Assembly: GCF_003284965.1 (NCBI RefSeq)
Contig: NZ_QMEW01000017.1
Location: forward strand, 1-64,000
Direction of reading: 5' to 3'
DNA: 64,000 nucleotides
From: Mycolicibacterium sp. GF69
GTDB lineage: Bacteria; Actinomycetota; Actinomycetes; Mycobacteriales; Mycobacteriaceae
Each line of letters begins with the position of its first letter. The first letter of the stretch is position 1. Under the pieces are notes generated by a model that was not told where the DNA came from, searched no databases, and worked only from the letters and a program-made list of their open reading frames with translations. Shown piece after piece: positions 16,522-24,205 of this stretch. The translations under genes were made by a program, and so were the position numbers.

Positions 16522-17685
16522 GGTGTGGCCGTCGCGCAGTTCGGCCAGGACCTGCGTCGTGTGCTCACCGAGTTTCGGCGCCACCGACCGCGGCGTCGAC
16601 GGGGTGCCGTGAAAGTCCGCGGGAGAGGCGACCATCGGCACCGTCGCGTCGTCGTCCGGCACGTAGACGATGCCGCCGGCGGCGTGGAACTGCTCGTCGC
16701 CCACCACGTCCTCCAGCGTGTTGATCGGCGACCAGAACAAATCCGGTTCGGCCGCAAAGGCTTCGGCCCACCCCTCGAGCGGTCTGGTCGCGAAGATCTC
16801 GTCGAGAGCGGCGATCAACTCGACGGCGTTGGCGGCGCGTGCCTGCGGGGTGTCGAAGCGCGGATCGGTGAGCCACTCGGGGCGTCCGACCGCGCGGCAC
16901 AGCGGCGGCCAGTGCCTGCCGGCCTGCAGGCCCACGATCCAGAACCGTCGCCCGTCGCCCGCGACGTAGTTGTTCATGCACGGGTTGCCCATGGTCTCGC
17001 GCTGACCGATCGCGATCGGATGCCCGGTCAGCAGGAACGTGTTCAGGTCGAAGCTCACCGTGTACGCGCCCTGCCGGTACAGCGAGGTGCTGACCAACTG
17101 TCCTTCACCGGTGCGGGCGCGCGCGACCAGCGCCGCGCACACCGCCCCGGCCAGCGTCATGCCTGCGGCGTGGTCGCCCATGCCGCCGCGCTGGAACGGC
17201 GGCGTGTCACCGGGTCTGGTGAGCAGATGCGCCAGGCCCGACCGTGCCCAGAACGCCGCGACGTCGTAGGCGGCGCGGTCGGAATCGGGCCCGGTTTCGC
17301 CGTACCCGGTGATCAGGCCGTACACCAGACGCGGATTGCGGGCCGACACCGCTTCGAAGTCCAGGCCCAGCCGCGCCAGGGCGGCCGGGCGCACGTTGGT
17401 CAGGAAAACGTCGGCGCCGCCGATCAATTCGGACGCCGCGGCGCGGTCGTCGTCGGCAGTCATGTCGAGTACGACGCTGCGCTTGCCGCGGTTGTCCATC
17501 TCAAACGGCGGGCTCAGGTCGCCCTCGATGCCCAGCATGCGCCCGAACATGCGCCCGGGGTCGCCGGTCGGCGGTTCGATTTTCACGATGTCGGCTCCCC
17601 AGTCGGCGAGGATGCCGCCAGCGGCCGGTCCCGCCACCCACACGCCGAGTTCGACGACCCGCACGCCTTCCAACGGTCCGGCCAT
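16513..17685 (-). CDS. family III CoA-transferase (CaiB/BaiF)
   Basis: A 390-residue class III acyl-CoA transferase that moves CoA between carboxylic acids. Seen: MAGPLEGVRVVELGVWVAGP start, GADIVKIEPPTGDPGR, NRGKRSVVLDM, DVFLTNVRPAALARLGLD, the usual blocks preceding the catalytic Asp in the central domain, and GMGDHAAGMTLAGAVCAAL. ATG 17685 has GGAAGGA four bases upstream on its strand, so longer upstream frames are ignored. It is divergent from the third APH-like gene over operator 5. It could activate the acid produced by the aldehyde dehydrogenase. Confidence 0.92.
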   Translation of the reverse strand: MAGPLEGVRVVELGVWVAGPAAGGILADWGADIVKIEPPTGDPGRMFGRMLGIEGDLSPPFEMDNRGKRSVVLDMTADDDRAAASELIGGADVFLTNVRPAALARLGLDFEAVSARNPRLVYGLITGYGETGPDSDRAAYDVAAFWARSGLAHLLTRPGDTPPFQRGGMGDHAAGMTLAGAVCAALVARARTGEGQLVSTSLYRQGAYTVSFDLNTFLLTGHPIAIGQRETMGNPCMNNYVAGDGRRFWIVGLQAGRHWPPLCRAVGRPEWLTDPRFDTPQARAANAVELIAALDEIFATRPLEGWAEAFAAEPDLFWSPINTLEDVVGDEQFHAAGGIVYVPDDDATVPMVASPADFHGTPSTPRSVAPKLGEHTTQVLAELRDGHTFT

Positions 17686-17703
17686 CGCGTCCTTCCGGTC
17701 TGC

Positions 17704-17729
17704 TTTACAAAACCGCGTGTATTTGTAAA
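17704..17729. promoter_or_regulatory. cluster operator copy 5, the perfect palindrome
   Basis: TTTACA 17704-17709, 14 bases, TGTAAA 17724-17729: the two halves are exact inverted repeats and extend to TTTACAAA and TTTGTAAA. It lies between the CoA-transferase (start 17685) and the third APH-like gene (start 17738) and shows the symmetry that the other copies have only in part. Confidence 0.75.
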
Positions 17730-17737
17730 CTAGCGGG

Positions 17738-18841
17738 ATGAATCGAGTTCCGCCGGTCGTCGGTTTGGCCGCACATCTGGGCCGCGGGATACAACGTATC
17801 GCCACCGATGCCGCCATCGGCGGAGTCCGATCACTTCCACGATCCGTGGCCGAGCTCGACGAGTCCGCCATGTCGCGGATCATCGGTCGTCGCGTGACCG
17901 CGGTATCGGTCCTGAGCGGCGACTCCGGCACCTCGTCGCGCGCCCGAGTCGCTCTCGGCGGTGACGACGTCCCGCCGACGGTGTTCGTCAAGCTGGCCGC
18001 CGAAACCGTCGCCACCCGCCTGATGGGTGAGATGGGCAGGCTGGGCGCCACCGAAACCCGCTTCTACCGTGAATTGTCCCCGCAGCTGACCGGCGTGCCG
18101 ACCTGCTACGGCTCGGCGTTCGACTCGATGACGGGTCGCTACGTACTCGTGCTGGAAGACCTGCCCGCCGACGAAAGCGAGTTTCCCGACACCCTGCACC
18201 CGATCAGCGCAGACGGGGCCGCGAAGATCGTCGAGCTTCTCGCGAAGCTGCATGCGACGTTCTGGGACCGGGTGCCCGGATGGCTCTACACCGCATCGGG
18301 CGATACCGCCTCGCTGCTGACCGGCCCACTGCTGAAGCTGTCCTCGCGGCGGATCGCCGAACGCACCGACATCGCCGTCGACGCGGGAAGGTTCATCGAC
18401 GAGAACTACCGCGCGGTCGCTCAGCTCATCGACGAGCCACCGCACACCGTCATGCACGGCGACGCTCATCCGGGCAACGTCTACTTCCGCCACGGTGCGG
18501 CCGGTCTGCTCGACTGGCAAGCGGTGCGACGCGGACACCCGAGCCGGGAACTGGCCTACACCCTGGTCACCAGCATGACGGCGGCCGACCGCCAGGCACA
18601 CCAGCGTGACCTGCTCGACCTCTACCGCCAGACACTGGTTGCCGCCGGCGGCCCGGGTCTGGACCCCGACCAGCTGTGGCATCGCTATCGGCAGGGCGCG
18701 CTCTACGCCTATGTCGCCGCGCTGATCACCGCCGGAATGGGAGGTATGCAGGCCGAGAGCATCGCACTCGAAGGGCTGCGCCGCGGTGTCGCGGCACTGG
18801 AAGATCTCGACACTGTCGCCGTACTCCAGAAGTCGATGTGA
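17738..18841 (+). CDS. APH-like phosphotransferase (3 of 3)
   Basis: A 367-residue APH/choline-kinase-like protein. Seen: VLSGDSGTSSRARVAL (N-lobe loop), TVFVKLAAE with the ATP-site Lys, RYVLVLEDLPADES hinge, TVMHGDAHPGNVYF catalytic loop and LLDWQAVRRGHPSRELAYTL with the metal Asp. It is the most canonical of the three kinases in this cluster. The ATG lies eight bases after operator 5, and the second TetR gene follows 21 bases downstream. The arrangement TetR-APH at 12.7-14.3 kb and APH-TetR here suggests a duplicated module. Substrate unknown. Confidence 0.88.
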   Translation: MNRVPPVVGLAAHLGRGIQRIATDAAIGGVRSLPRSVAELDESAMSRIIGRRVTAVSVLSGDSGTSSRARVALGGDDVPPTVFVKLAAETVATRLMGEMGRLGATETRFYRELSPQLTGVPTCYGSAFDSMTGRYVLVLEDLPADESEFPDTLHPISADGAAKIVELLAKLHATFWDRVPGWLYTASGDTASLLTGPLLKLSSRRIAERTDIAVDAGRFIDENYRAVAQLIDEPPHTVMHGDAHPGNVYFRHGAAGLLDWQAVRRGHPSRELAYTLVTSMTAADRQAHQRDLLDLYRQTLVAAGGPGLDPDQLWHRYRQGALYAYVAALITAGMGGMQAESIALEGLRRGVAALEDLDTVAVLQKSM

Positions 18842-18862
18842 CGAACGATCTACGCTTGCCCC

Positions 18863-19408
18863 GTGAACGAACCCCTGCGCGACGCGCTCGGAAACGAGGA
18901 CACCTCGACCCGGCACCGCATCCTCGTCGCGACGGCGGAAGTTCTCGCCCGCAGCGGGCAGACCAAGCTCAGCCTTTCGGAGGTGGCGCTGCAGGCCGGG
19001 GTGTCCCGACCGACGCTCTACCGCTGGTTCGCCTCCAAGGGTGAACTGCTCGACGCGTTCGGGGTCTACGAGCGCGACCTGTTCGACAACGGCATCAGCC
19101 AGGCGACGGCCGGGTTGCGGGGTAACGAGAAACTCGACGCCGCGCTACGCTTCATCGTCGACTACCAGCATTCGTACTCGGGCGTGCGGTTGGTCGACAT
19201 CGAACCCGAGGTCGTCATCGCCCAGCTGACGAAGATCATCCCCGTGATGCGGGCGCGGCTGCAGCGACTGCTGAGCGGTCCGAACGCAGCGGTCAAGGCG
19301 GCCACCGCGATTCGTGTCGCGATCTCGCACTACATCGTCCGCAGTGACGACGACGACCAGTTCCTGGCCCAGCTGCGCCACGCCGCCGGGATCAAGCTGA
19401 ACGGGTGA
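18863..19408 (+). CDS. TetR/AcrR family regulator, paralogue of the 12.7-kb gene
   Basis: A 181-residue TetR regulator beginning at GTG 18863. The HTH (TRHRILVATAEVLARSG and LSLSEVALQAGVSRPTLY) is almost the same as that of the regulator at 12685, and the C-terminal domains share blocks such as VDIEPEVVIAQL, IRVAISHYIVRSDDDD and FLAQLRHAA. I estimate well over half of residues identical by eye. The last bases of this gene overlap operator 6, which controls the aldehyde dehydrogenase. Two near-twin regulators could respond to different ligands while sharing one operator. Confidence 0.93.
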   Translation: MNEPLRDALGNEDTSTRHRILVATAEVLARSGQTKLSLSEVALQAGVSRPTLYRWFASKGELLDAFGVYERDLFDNGISQATAGLRGNEKLDAALRFIVDYQHSYSGVRLVDIEPEVVIAQLTKIIPVMRARLQRLLSGPNAAVKAATAIRVAISHYIVRSDDDDQFLAQLRHAAGIKLNG

Positions 19409-19430
19409 CACTCGGGTAAAAATTTGTAAA
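19405..19430. promoter_or_regulatory. cluster operator copy 6
   Basis: GTGACA 19405-19410, 14 bases, TGTAAA 19425-19430, nine bases before the aldehyde dehydrogenase ATG. The left half shares bases with the stop codon of the second TetR gene (19406-19408). Confidence 0.72.
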
Positions 19431-19439
19431 GCTGTCCGC

Positions 19440-20924
19440 ATGACCCAGGTAGAGACTGACACCGGTGTGCTCGCCGGCGACGAGCGGATGCTGATCGACG
19501 GCGAGTTGCAGAGCACCGCCAGCGGCGCGACGTTCGATGTGATCCATCCGGCCAGCGAGGAGGTCGCGGGCCGGGCCACCGACGGAACGGTCGAAGACAT
19601 GGCGCGCGCTGTCGGCGCGGCCCGGCGCGCCTTCGACGAGACCGACTGGTCCCGTGATCTCGAGTTCCGCTACCACTGCCTGACCCAGCTGCACGAGGCC
19701 CTCGAGCGCAACAAGGAGCGGCTGCGGCGCATCCTCATCACCGAGGTCGGCTGTCCGGTTTCGGTGACCGGCAGCCAGATCGAGAGCCCGATCGAGGAGG
19801 TCAAGCACTGGGCCGAGCACGGTAAGAACTTCGACTATCTCGTCGACAACGGCGTGCACGACACCCCGCTCGGGCCGGCCAGGCGCAAGATCCACTACGA
19901 GCCCGTCGGCGTGGTCGGTGCGATCACGCCGTGGAATGTGCCGTTCTATCTCAACGTCGCCGAGACCGTGCCGGCGCTGATGGCCGGCAACACCGTCGTC
20001 CTCAAACCCGCGCAGCTGACCCCGTGGTCGGGCAGCGAGTACGGCCGTATCGTCGCCGAGGAGACCGACATCCCGGCCGGGGTGTTCAACGTCGTGGTGT
20101 CGGACGCCAACGAGGTCGGGGCGGCGTTGTCGGCCGATCCGCGGGTGGACATGATCACGTTCACCGGATCGACCGCGACCGGACGGGCGATCCTGGCCGC
20201 CGGTGCCTCGACGGTGAAGAAGACCCTGCTGGAGCTCGGCGGCAAGTCTGCCCACATCGTGCTCGACGACGCCGATTTCAACTCGGCGCTGCCGATGGCG
20301 GCGATGATGGCGTGTGTGATGAGCGGGCAGAGCTGCATCCTGCCGAGCCGGATCCTGTTGCCGCGCAGCCGCTACGACGAGGGCATCGAGGTCCTCAAGA
20401 CGATGATGGAAGGGTTTCCGGTCGGCGACCCGTGGACGCCCGGAAACATGCAGGGCCCGCAAATCAGCGAAACCCAGCGCCAGAAGGTGCTCGGCCTGAT
20501 CAAGAGCGGGATCGACTCCGGTGCGCGACTGGTCACCGGCGGCGGCATCCCGGAGAACCTGCCGACCGGCTACTACACCCAGCCCACCCTGCTGGCCGAC
20601 GTCGACCCCAATTCCCAAGTGGCCCAGGAGGAGATCTTCGGCCCCGTGCTCACCGTCACCCCGTACGACACCGACGACGAGGCGATCGCGATCGCGAACA
20701 ACTCGATCTACGGGCTGTCCGGTGAGGTCAGCAGCGCCGACGTCGACCGCGCGTTCGCCGTGGCGTGTCGGATGCGGACGGGCAACGTGACGATCAACGC
20801 CAAGAGCCACTTCGGCATCAACAGCCCGTTCGGCGGCACGAAGCAGAGCGGCCTCGGATACCGCAACGGCGAAGAGGGTTACAAGGAATACCTGGAGGCC
20901 AAGACGATCGGCATGCCGGACTGA
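19440..20924 (+). CDS. NAD(P)-dependent aldehyde dehydrogenase
   Basis: A 494-residue ALDH that oxidises an aldehyde to its acid. Seen: GAITPWNVPFYLNVAETVPAL, NTVVLKPAQLTPWSG, FTGSTATGRAI cofactor motif, general-base Glu near 265 in LELGGKS and nucleophile Cys near 299 in MSGQSCILPSR, then EEIFGPVLTV. Complete length for the family. Located directly after operator 6 with no clear Shine-Dalgarno sequence, so the message may be short-leadered. It shares TGATG with the SnoaL gene. It fits oxidation of an aldehyde made by the P450 or dehydrogenase steps before CoA activation. Confidence 0.94.
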   Translation: MTQVETDTGVLAGDERMLIDGELQSTASGATFDVIHPASEEVAGRATDGTVEDMARAVGAARRAFDETDWSRDLEFRYHCLTQLHEALERNKERLRRILITEVGCPVSVTGSQIESPIEEVKHWAEHGKNFDYLVDNGVHDTPLGPARRKIHYEPVGVVGAITPWNVPFYLNVAETVPALMAGNTVVLKPAQLTPWSGSEYGRIVAEETDIPAGVFNVVVSDANEVGAALSADPRVDMITFTGSTATGRAILAAGASTVKKTLLELGGKSAHIVLDDADFNSALPMAAMMACVMSGQSCILPSRILLPRSRYDEGIEVLKTMMEGFPVGDPWTPGNMQGPQISETQRQKVLGLIKSGIDSGARLVTGGGIPENLPTGYYTQPTLLADVDPNSQVAQEEIFGPVLTVTPYDTDDEAIAIANNSIYGLSGEVSSADVDRAFAVACRMRTGNVTINAKSHFGINSPFGGTKQSGLGYRNGEEGYKEYLEAKTIGMPD

Positions 20925-21346
20925 TGGACGACCGGCGGGTCGGCGACGAACTCGACATCGCCGCGCTGCTGCACCGCTACGCTCGCGCGGTCGACACCAA
21001 GGATTGGGAGCTGTACCGATCGGTGTTCACCGATGACGCCCATATCGACTATTCGTCGGCGGGTGCGGTGGTCGGAAGCCGTGACGAGGTCGTGGACTGG
21101 TTCGCCGCGAACTTCGGCGTGATCGCGTGGAGCCTGCACCACATCACGAACATCGAAAGCGATATCAGCGGCGACAGCGCGCAGGTGCGGGCGATGTTCT
21201 ACAACCCGATGCAGTTGCCGGGCATGACCGAGCCCAGTTTCTGCGGCGGCTACTACCACCATGAGCTCGTGCGAACACCGGACGGTTGGCGCAGCAGGCG
21301 ACTGCGCGAGGAGAACGTCTGGTTCGCCAATGGGCCCGGACAGTGA
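20924..21346 (+). CDS. SnoaL-like (NTF2 fold) protein
   Basis: A 140-residue NTF2-like protein of the SnoaL_4 type used as cyclase, isomerase, dehydratase or dioxygenase subunit. Seen: IAALLHRYARAVDTKDWELYRSVFTDDA at the N terminus and HHITNIESDISGDSAQVRA, then YYHHELVRTPDGWRS, all standard for this group. The family's Tyr/Asp/His cavity residues appear to be kept. It overlaps the aldehyde dehydrogenase stop (TGATG) and is followed by a strong hairpin, so it ends the transcription unit. The reaction cannot be named. Confidence 0.87.
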   Translation: MDDRRVGDELDIAALLHRYARAVDTKDWELYRSVFTDDAHIDYSSAGAVVGSRDEVVDWFAANFGVIAWSLHHITNIESDISGDSAQVRAMFYNPMQLPGMTEPSFCGGYYHHELVRTPDGWRSRRLREENVWFANGPGQ

Positions 21347-21349
21347 CGC

Positions 21350-21406
21350 CGAGACCGACGCTTTGGTGGAACTAGGCGAACGAAACCCGCCAAAACGTCG
21401 GTCTCG
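21350..21406. terminator. long hairpin between SnoaL gene and rlmN
   Basis: Arms at 21350-21366 and 21390-21406 (CGAGACCGACG... and its complement) match at 16 of 17 positions around a 23-base loop. It sits between convergent genes and probably serves as a bidirectional terminator. Confidence 0.75.
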
Positions 21407-21418
21407 ACGAAAGGCCGC

Positions 21419-22543
21419 TCAGCCCTGCGCTGCCAACTGCCCACACGCGGCGGCGATTTCGCGGCCGCGGGTGTCGCGCACCGTGCACGACACGCCGCGC
21501 TCGCGCACACGCCGGACGAATTCGCGTTCGGCGGGCTTGGGGCTGGCGTCCCACTCACTACCGGGTGTCGGATTGAGCGGGATGACATTGACGTGCGCCA
21601 GCGGGCCGAGCGCCCCGCGCAACCGCTTGCCCAAAAGGTCGGCGCGCCAAGGTTGGTCGTTGACATCGCGGATCAACGCATACTCGATCGACACCCGACG
21701 GCCGGTGACGTCCGCGTAGTAGCGCGCCGCATCGAGCGCTTCGGACACCTTCCAACGGTTGTTCACCGGGACGAGCGTGTCACGCAGTTCATCGTCGGGA
21801 GCGTGTAGCGACAACGCCAGCGTGACACCGAGTCGTTCGTCGGCGAGCTTGCGGATCGCGGGCGCCAAGCCGACCGTCGACACGGTGACCGAGCGGGCCG
21901 AGATGCCAAAGCCATTAGGGGCGGGCGCAATGATCCGCCGCACGGCCCCCAGTACCCGGTTGTAGTTGGCCAGCGGCTCGCCCATGCCCATGAACACGAT
22001 GTTGGACAACCTGCCGCCGCGCGCAATCGAGTCTCCGTCGCGGTCTCGCAACTCGACCGCTGCGGCGCGGACCTGCTCGAGAATCTCGGCGGTCGACAGG
22101 TTGCGTTTGAGTCCGCCCTGGCCCGTCGCGCAGAACGGGCAGGCCATGCCGCAACCGGCCTGTGAGGAGATACAGACGGTGTTGCGCTGCGGGTAGCGCA
22201 TCAGCACCGACTCGAACGTGGTGCCGTCCACCGCGCGCCACAGCATCTTGCGCGTCTCGCCGGCATCGGTCTCGATCTCGCGCACCGCCTCGAGCAGCGT
22301 CGGAAACAGCGCATCTGCCACTTGGTCGCGCACGGCGGCCGGCAGATCGGTCATTGCGTGCGGGTCGGCGATCAGCCTGCCGAAGTACTGGTTGGCCAAC
22401 TGCTTGGCCCGGAAGGCGGGCAGCCCGAGTTCACCGGCGGCGGCGACGCGGCCCGGCTCATCGAGGTCGGCGAAATGCCGCGGCGGCATGGCGCGACGCG
22501 GCGGATCGAACACGAGCGGCAGGGCCGCGGGGGGTTCAGCCAT
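21419..22543 (-). CDS. rlmN: 23S rRNA (adenine2503-C2)/tRNA methyltransferase RlmN
   Basis: Radical-SAM methyltransferase that methylates A2503 of 23S rRNA and A37 of some tRNAs. At 374 residues it is full length. Seen: the radical-SAM cluster cysteines in [26 protein letters not shown], the SxHA segment [14 protein letters not shown], and the methyl-carrying Cys in SCTVRDTRG near the C terminus. In M. tuberculosis the homologue lies next to cdsA; here a 9.5-kb cassette separates them. Upstream is a 37-base gap from the MarR stop. Confidence 0.96.
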   Translation of the reverse strand: MAEPPAALPLVFDPPRRAMPPRHFADLDEPGRVAAAGELGLPAFRAKQLANQYFGRLIADPHAMTDLPAAVRDQVADALFPTLLEAVREIETDAGETRKMLWRAVDGTTFESVLMRYPQRNTVCISSQAGCGMACPFCATGQGGLKRNLSTAEILEQVRAAAVELRDRDGDSIARGGRLSNIVFMGMGEPLANYNRVLGAVRRIIAPAPNGFGISARSVTVSTVGLAPAIRKLADERLGVTLALSLHAPDDELRDTLVPVNNRWKVSEALDAARYYADVTGRRVSIEYALIRDVNDQPWRADLLGKRLRGALGPLAHVNVIPLNPTPGSEWDASPKPAEREFVRRVRERGVSCTVRDTRGREIAAACGQLAAQG

Positions 22544-22580
22544 GATTGCCCTCCCAGTATTCCATTGCCCGGCCCGCGGG

Positions 22581-23057
22581 TCAGATCAGCGCGTGCCGGT
22601 GCTCCTCGGAGGGTTCGCCGGCGGCAGTCGCGAAGTCGTCGAGAACCACTGTCAGCAACGTTCGTTGCTCCGGCGGCATCTGCCGCAGTACCCGACGGAT
22701 TGCGTTGCGGCGGTGGTGGATCACTCGATCGATCAAGTCTTGACCGTCGGCCGTCAAGGTGAGGGCGATATTGCGCCGGTCGGCCGGATCATCGCGCCGG
22801 TCGACCATGCCGACCTTGAGTAACCGGTCGCAGATCCGGCTGGCATTGGAGGGACTGACCGCGAGGCCCGCCGCGACGCCGGCAAGGTTCATCGCACCGC
22901 GGGTCGCAATCATCATCATCACCCGCAACTGCGGGACCGTGACGACGTCGTCGACGCAGGAGATCGATGCCGCCGTGATGCCGACAAGAGCCCGCGACGC
23001 CCGCATCACCGACTCCACCTGTTCGCTCGTCACCGCGCTGCCGCGACCACCACCCAT
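22581..23057 (-). CDS. MarR family transcriptional regulator
   Basis: A 158-residue winged-helix regulator. Seen: [40 protein letters not shown] (recognition helix) and wing [19 protein letters not shown]. The start is uncertain: several Val and Met codons occur in the first 17 residues. It is divergent from the glucose-dehydrogenase-like gene with an 88-base gap carrying GCAATTA repeats, so self- and neighbour-regulation is likely. It probably controls the carbohydrate/oxidoreductase cassette to its right. Confidence 0.9.
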   Translation of the reverse strand: MGGGRGSAVTSEQVESVMRASRALVGITAASISCVDDVVTVPQLRVMMMIATRGAMNLAGVAAGLAVSPSNASRICDRLLKVGMVDRRDDPADRRNIALTLTADGQDLIDRVIHHRRNAIRRVLRQMPPEQRTLLTVVLDDFATAAGEPSEEHRHALI

Positions 23058-23096
23058 TACGCCTCACCTTCCGCGGTCGTCAATCGTTATCAAAGC

Positions 23097-23120
23097 GCAA
23101 TTATTGGGTGTTTGCAATTA
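23097..23120. promoter_or_regulatory. candidate MarR operator, paired GCAATTA
   Basis: GCAATTA occurs at 23097-23103 and again at 23114-23120, 17 bases apart, in the divergent gap between the MarR gene and the dehydrogenase. CAATTATTG across the first copy is a near palindrome. The gap is distinctly AT-rich against its surroundings. Confidence 0.4.
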
Positions 23121-23145
23121 CTGCGCAGCGGCAAGTCATCACGAT

Positions 23146-24204
23146 ATGCAGGCGCTGACCGTGCGGCCCGGCAAGGCCGGGTCGCTGACCGTCGAGGATG
23201 TCGAAGAACCACCGGCCGGGCCCAAAGAATTGCTGGTCGACGGCCTGGCGATCGGTGTGTGCGGCACCGACAAGGAGATCGCAAGCGGGCAGTACGGGTG
23301 GGCGCCTCCCGGGCGCGACACGCTGGTGATCGGACACGAATCTCTGGGACGGGTGGTCAAGGCACCGCCCGACAGCACGTTCTCCGCCGGCGACCTGGTG
23401 GTGGGTGTGGTGCGCCGGCCCGACCCGGAGCCGTGCCGAGCCTGCGCACACGGCGAGTTCGACATGTGCCGCAACGGCCGCTACACCGAACGCGGAATCA
23501 AGGAGATCGACGGCTACGGCAGTATGCGCTGGTGCGTCGAGACCGATTACGCGGTCGCCATCGACGAGAACCTCGCAGACGTCGGCATGCTCATGGAGCC
23601 GACCACCGTGGTGGCCAAGGCCTGGGAGCAGGTTCGGCGCGTCGGGCAGCGGGGCTACTTCGAACCCGAGCGGGCATTGATCACCGGTGCGGGACCCATC
23701 GGGCTGCTCGCCGCACTGCTGTCGGTTCAACAAGGTCTCGACACCCACATCCTCGACCGCGTGACCGACGGCCCCAAGCCCGGCATTGCGGCTGCGCTGG
23801 GCGCGACATACCACCACGACGACATCGACGACGTCGCCTCCCGACTCCGGCCGGATGTGGTGATCGAGGCGACCGGGGCCGGTCCGGTGGTCTTCGGGGC
23901 CATCGCCAACACCGCCACTTACGGCATCGTCTGCCTGACCGGCGTCTCCCCCGCCGGGCGGCGGTTGCAGATCGACGCCGGCGCGGTCAACCGCGAACTG
24001 GTGCTGGAGAACGATGCCGTGGTGGGTTCGGTGAACGCCAATCTGCGCCACTACCGCCAGGCCGCCGAGGCGCTGGGCAAGGCCGATAAGGACTGGCTGG
24101 CCAGCCTGATCACCCGGCGTGTCCCGCTGAGCCGGGCCGGCGACGCGTTCACCGCCGAACCCGACGACGTGAAGGTGGTCATCACGCTCGACGACGCGAG
24201 CTGA
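23146..24204 (+). CDS. glucose 1-dehydrogenase-like zinc dehydrogenase
   Basis: MDR dehydrogenase of 352 residues resembling archaeal-type glucose dehydrogenases. Seen: GVCGTDKEI with catalytic-zinc Cys, GHESLGRV with His-Glu, structural-zinc cysteines in CRACAHGEFDMC, the MEPTTVVAKAWEQ segment and nucleotide motif GAGPIG. ATG 23146 gives the natural MQALTVRPG opening; longer upstream frames cross the promoter. It would oxidise an aldose to its lactone with NAD(P). It begins the forward cassette, one base before the GH15 start, next to a glycoside hydrolase that could release glucose. Confidence 0.85.
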   Translation: MQALTVRPGKAGSLTVEDVEEPPAGPKELLVDGLAIGVCGTDKEIASGQYGWAPPGRDTLVIGHESLGRVVKAPPDSTFSAGDLVVGVVRRPDPEPCRACAHGEFDMCRNGRYTERGIKEIDGYGSMRWCVETDYAVAIDENLADVGMLMEPTTVVAKAWEQVRRVGQRGYFEPERALITGAGPIGLLAALLSVQQGLDTHILDRVTDGPKPGIAAALGATYHHDDIDDVASRLRPDVVIEATGAGPVVFGAIANTATYGIVCLTGVSPAGRRLQIDAGAVNRELVLENDAVVGSVNANLRHYRQAAEALGKADKDWLASLITRRVPLSRAGDAFTAEPDDVKVVITLDDAS

Positions 24205-24205
24205 C

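Noticed and set aside
13230..18841. APH-like genes as aminoglycoside resistance genes
   Set aside because: They are co-regulated with catabolic enzymes and belong to the broad APH/choline-kinase-like group that is common in mycobacterial lipid gene sets; nothing points to drug substrates.
18863..21346. The aldehyde dehydrogenase and SnoaL genes as part of an antibiotic cluster
   Set aside because: No polyketide synthase or tailoring set is present, and the shared operator ties them to the degradative genes.
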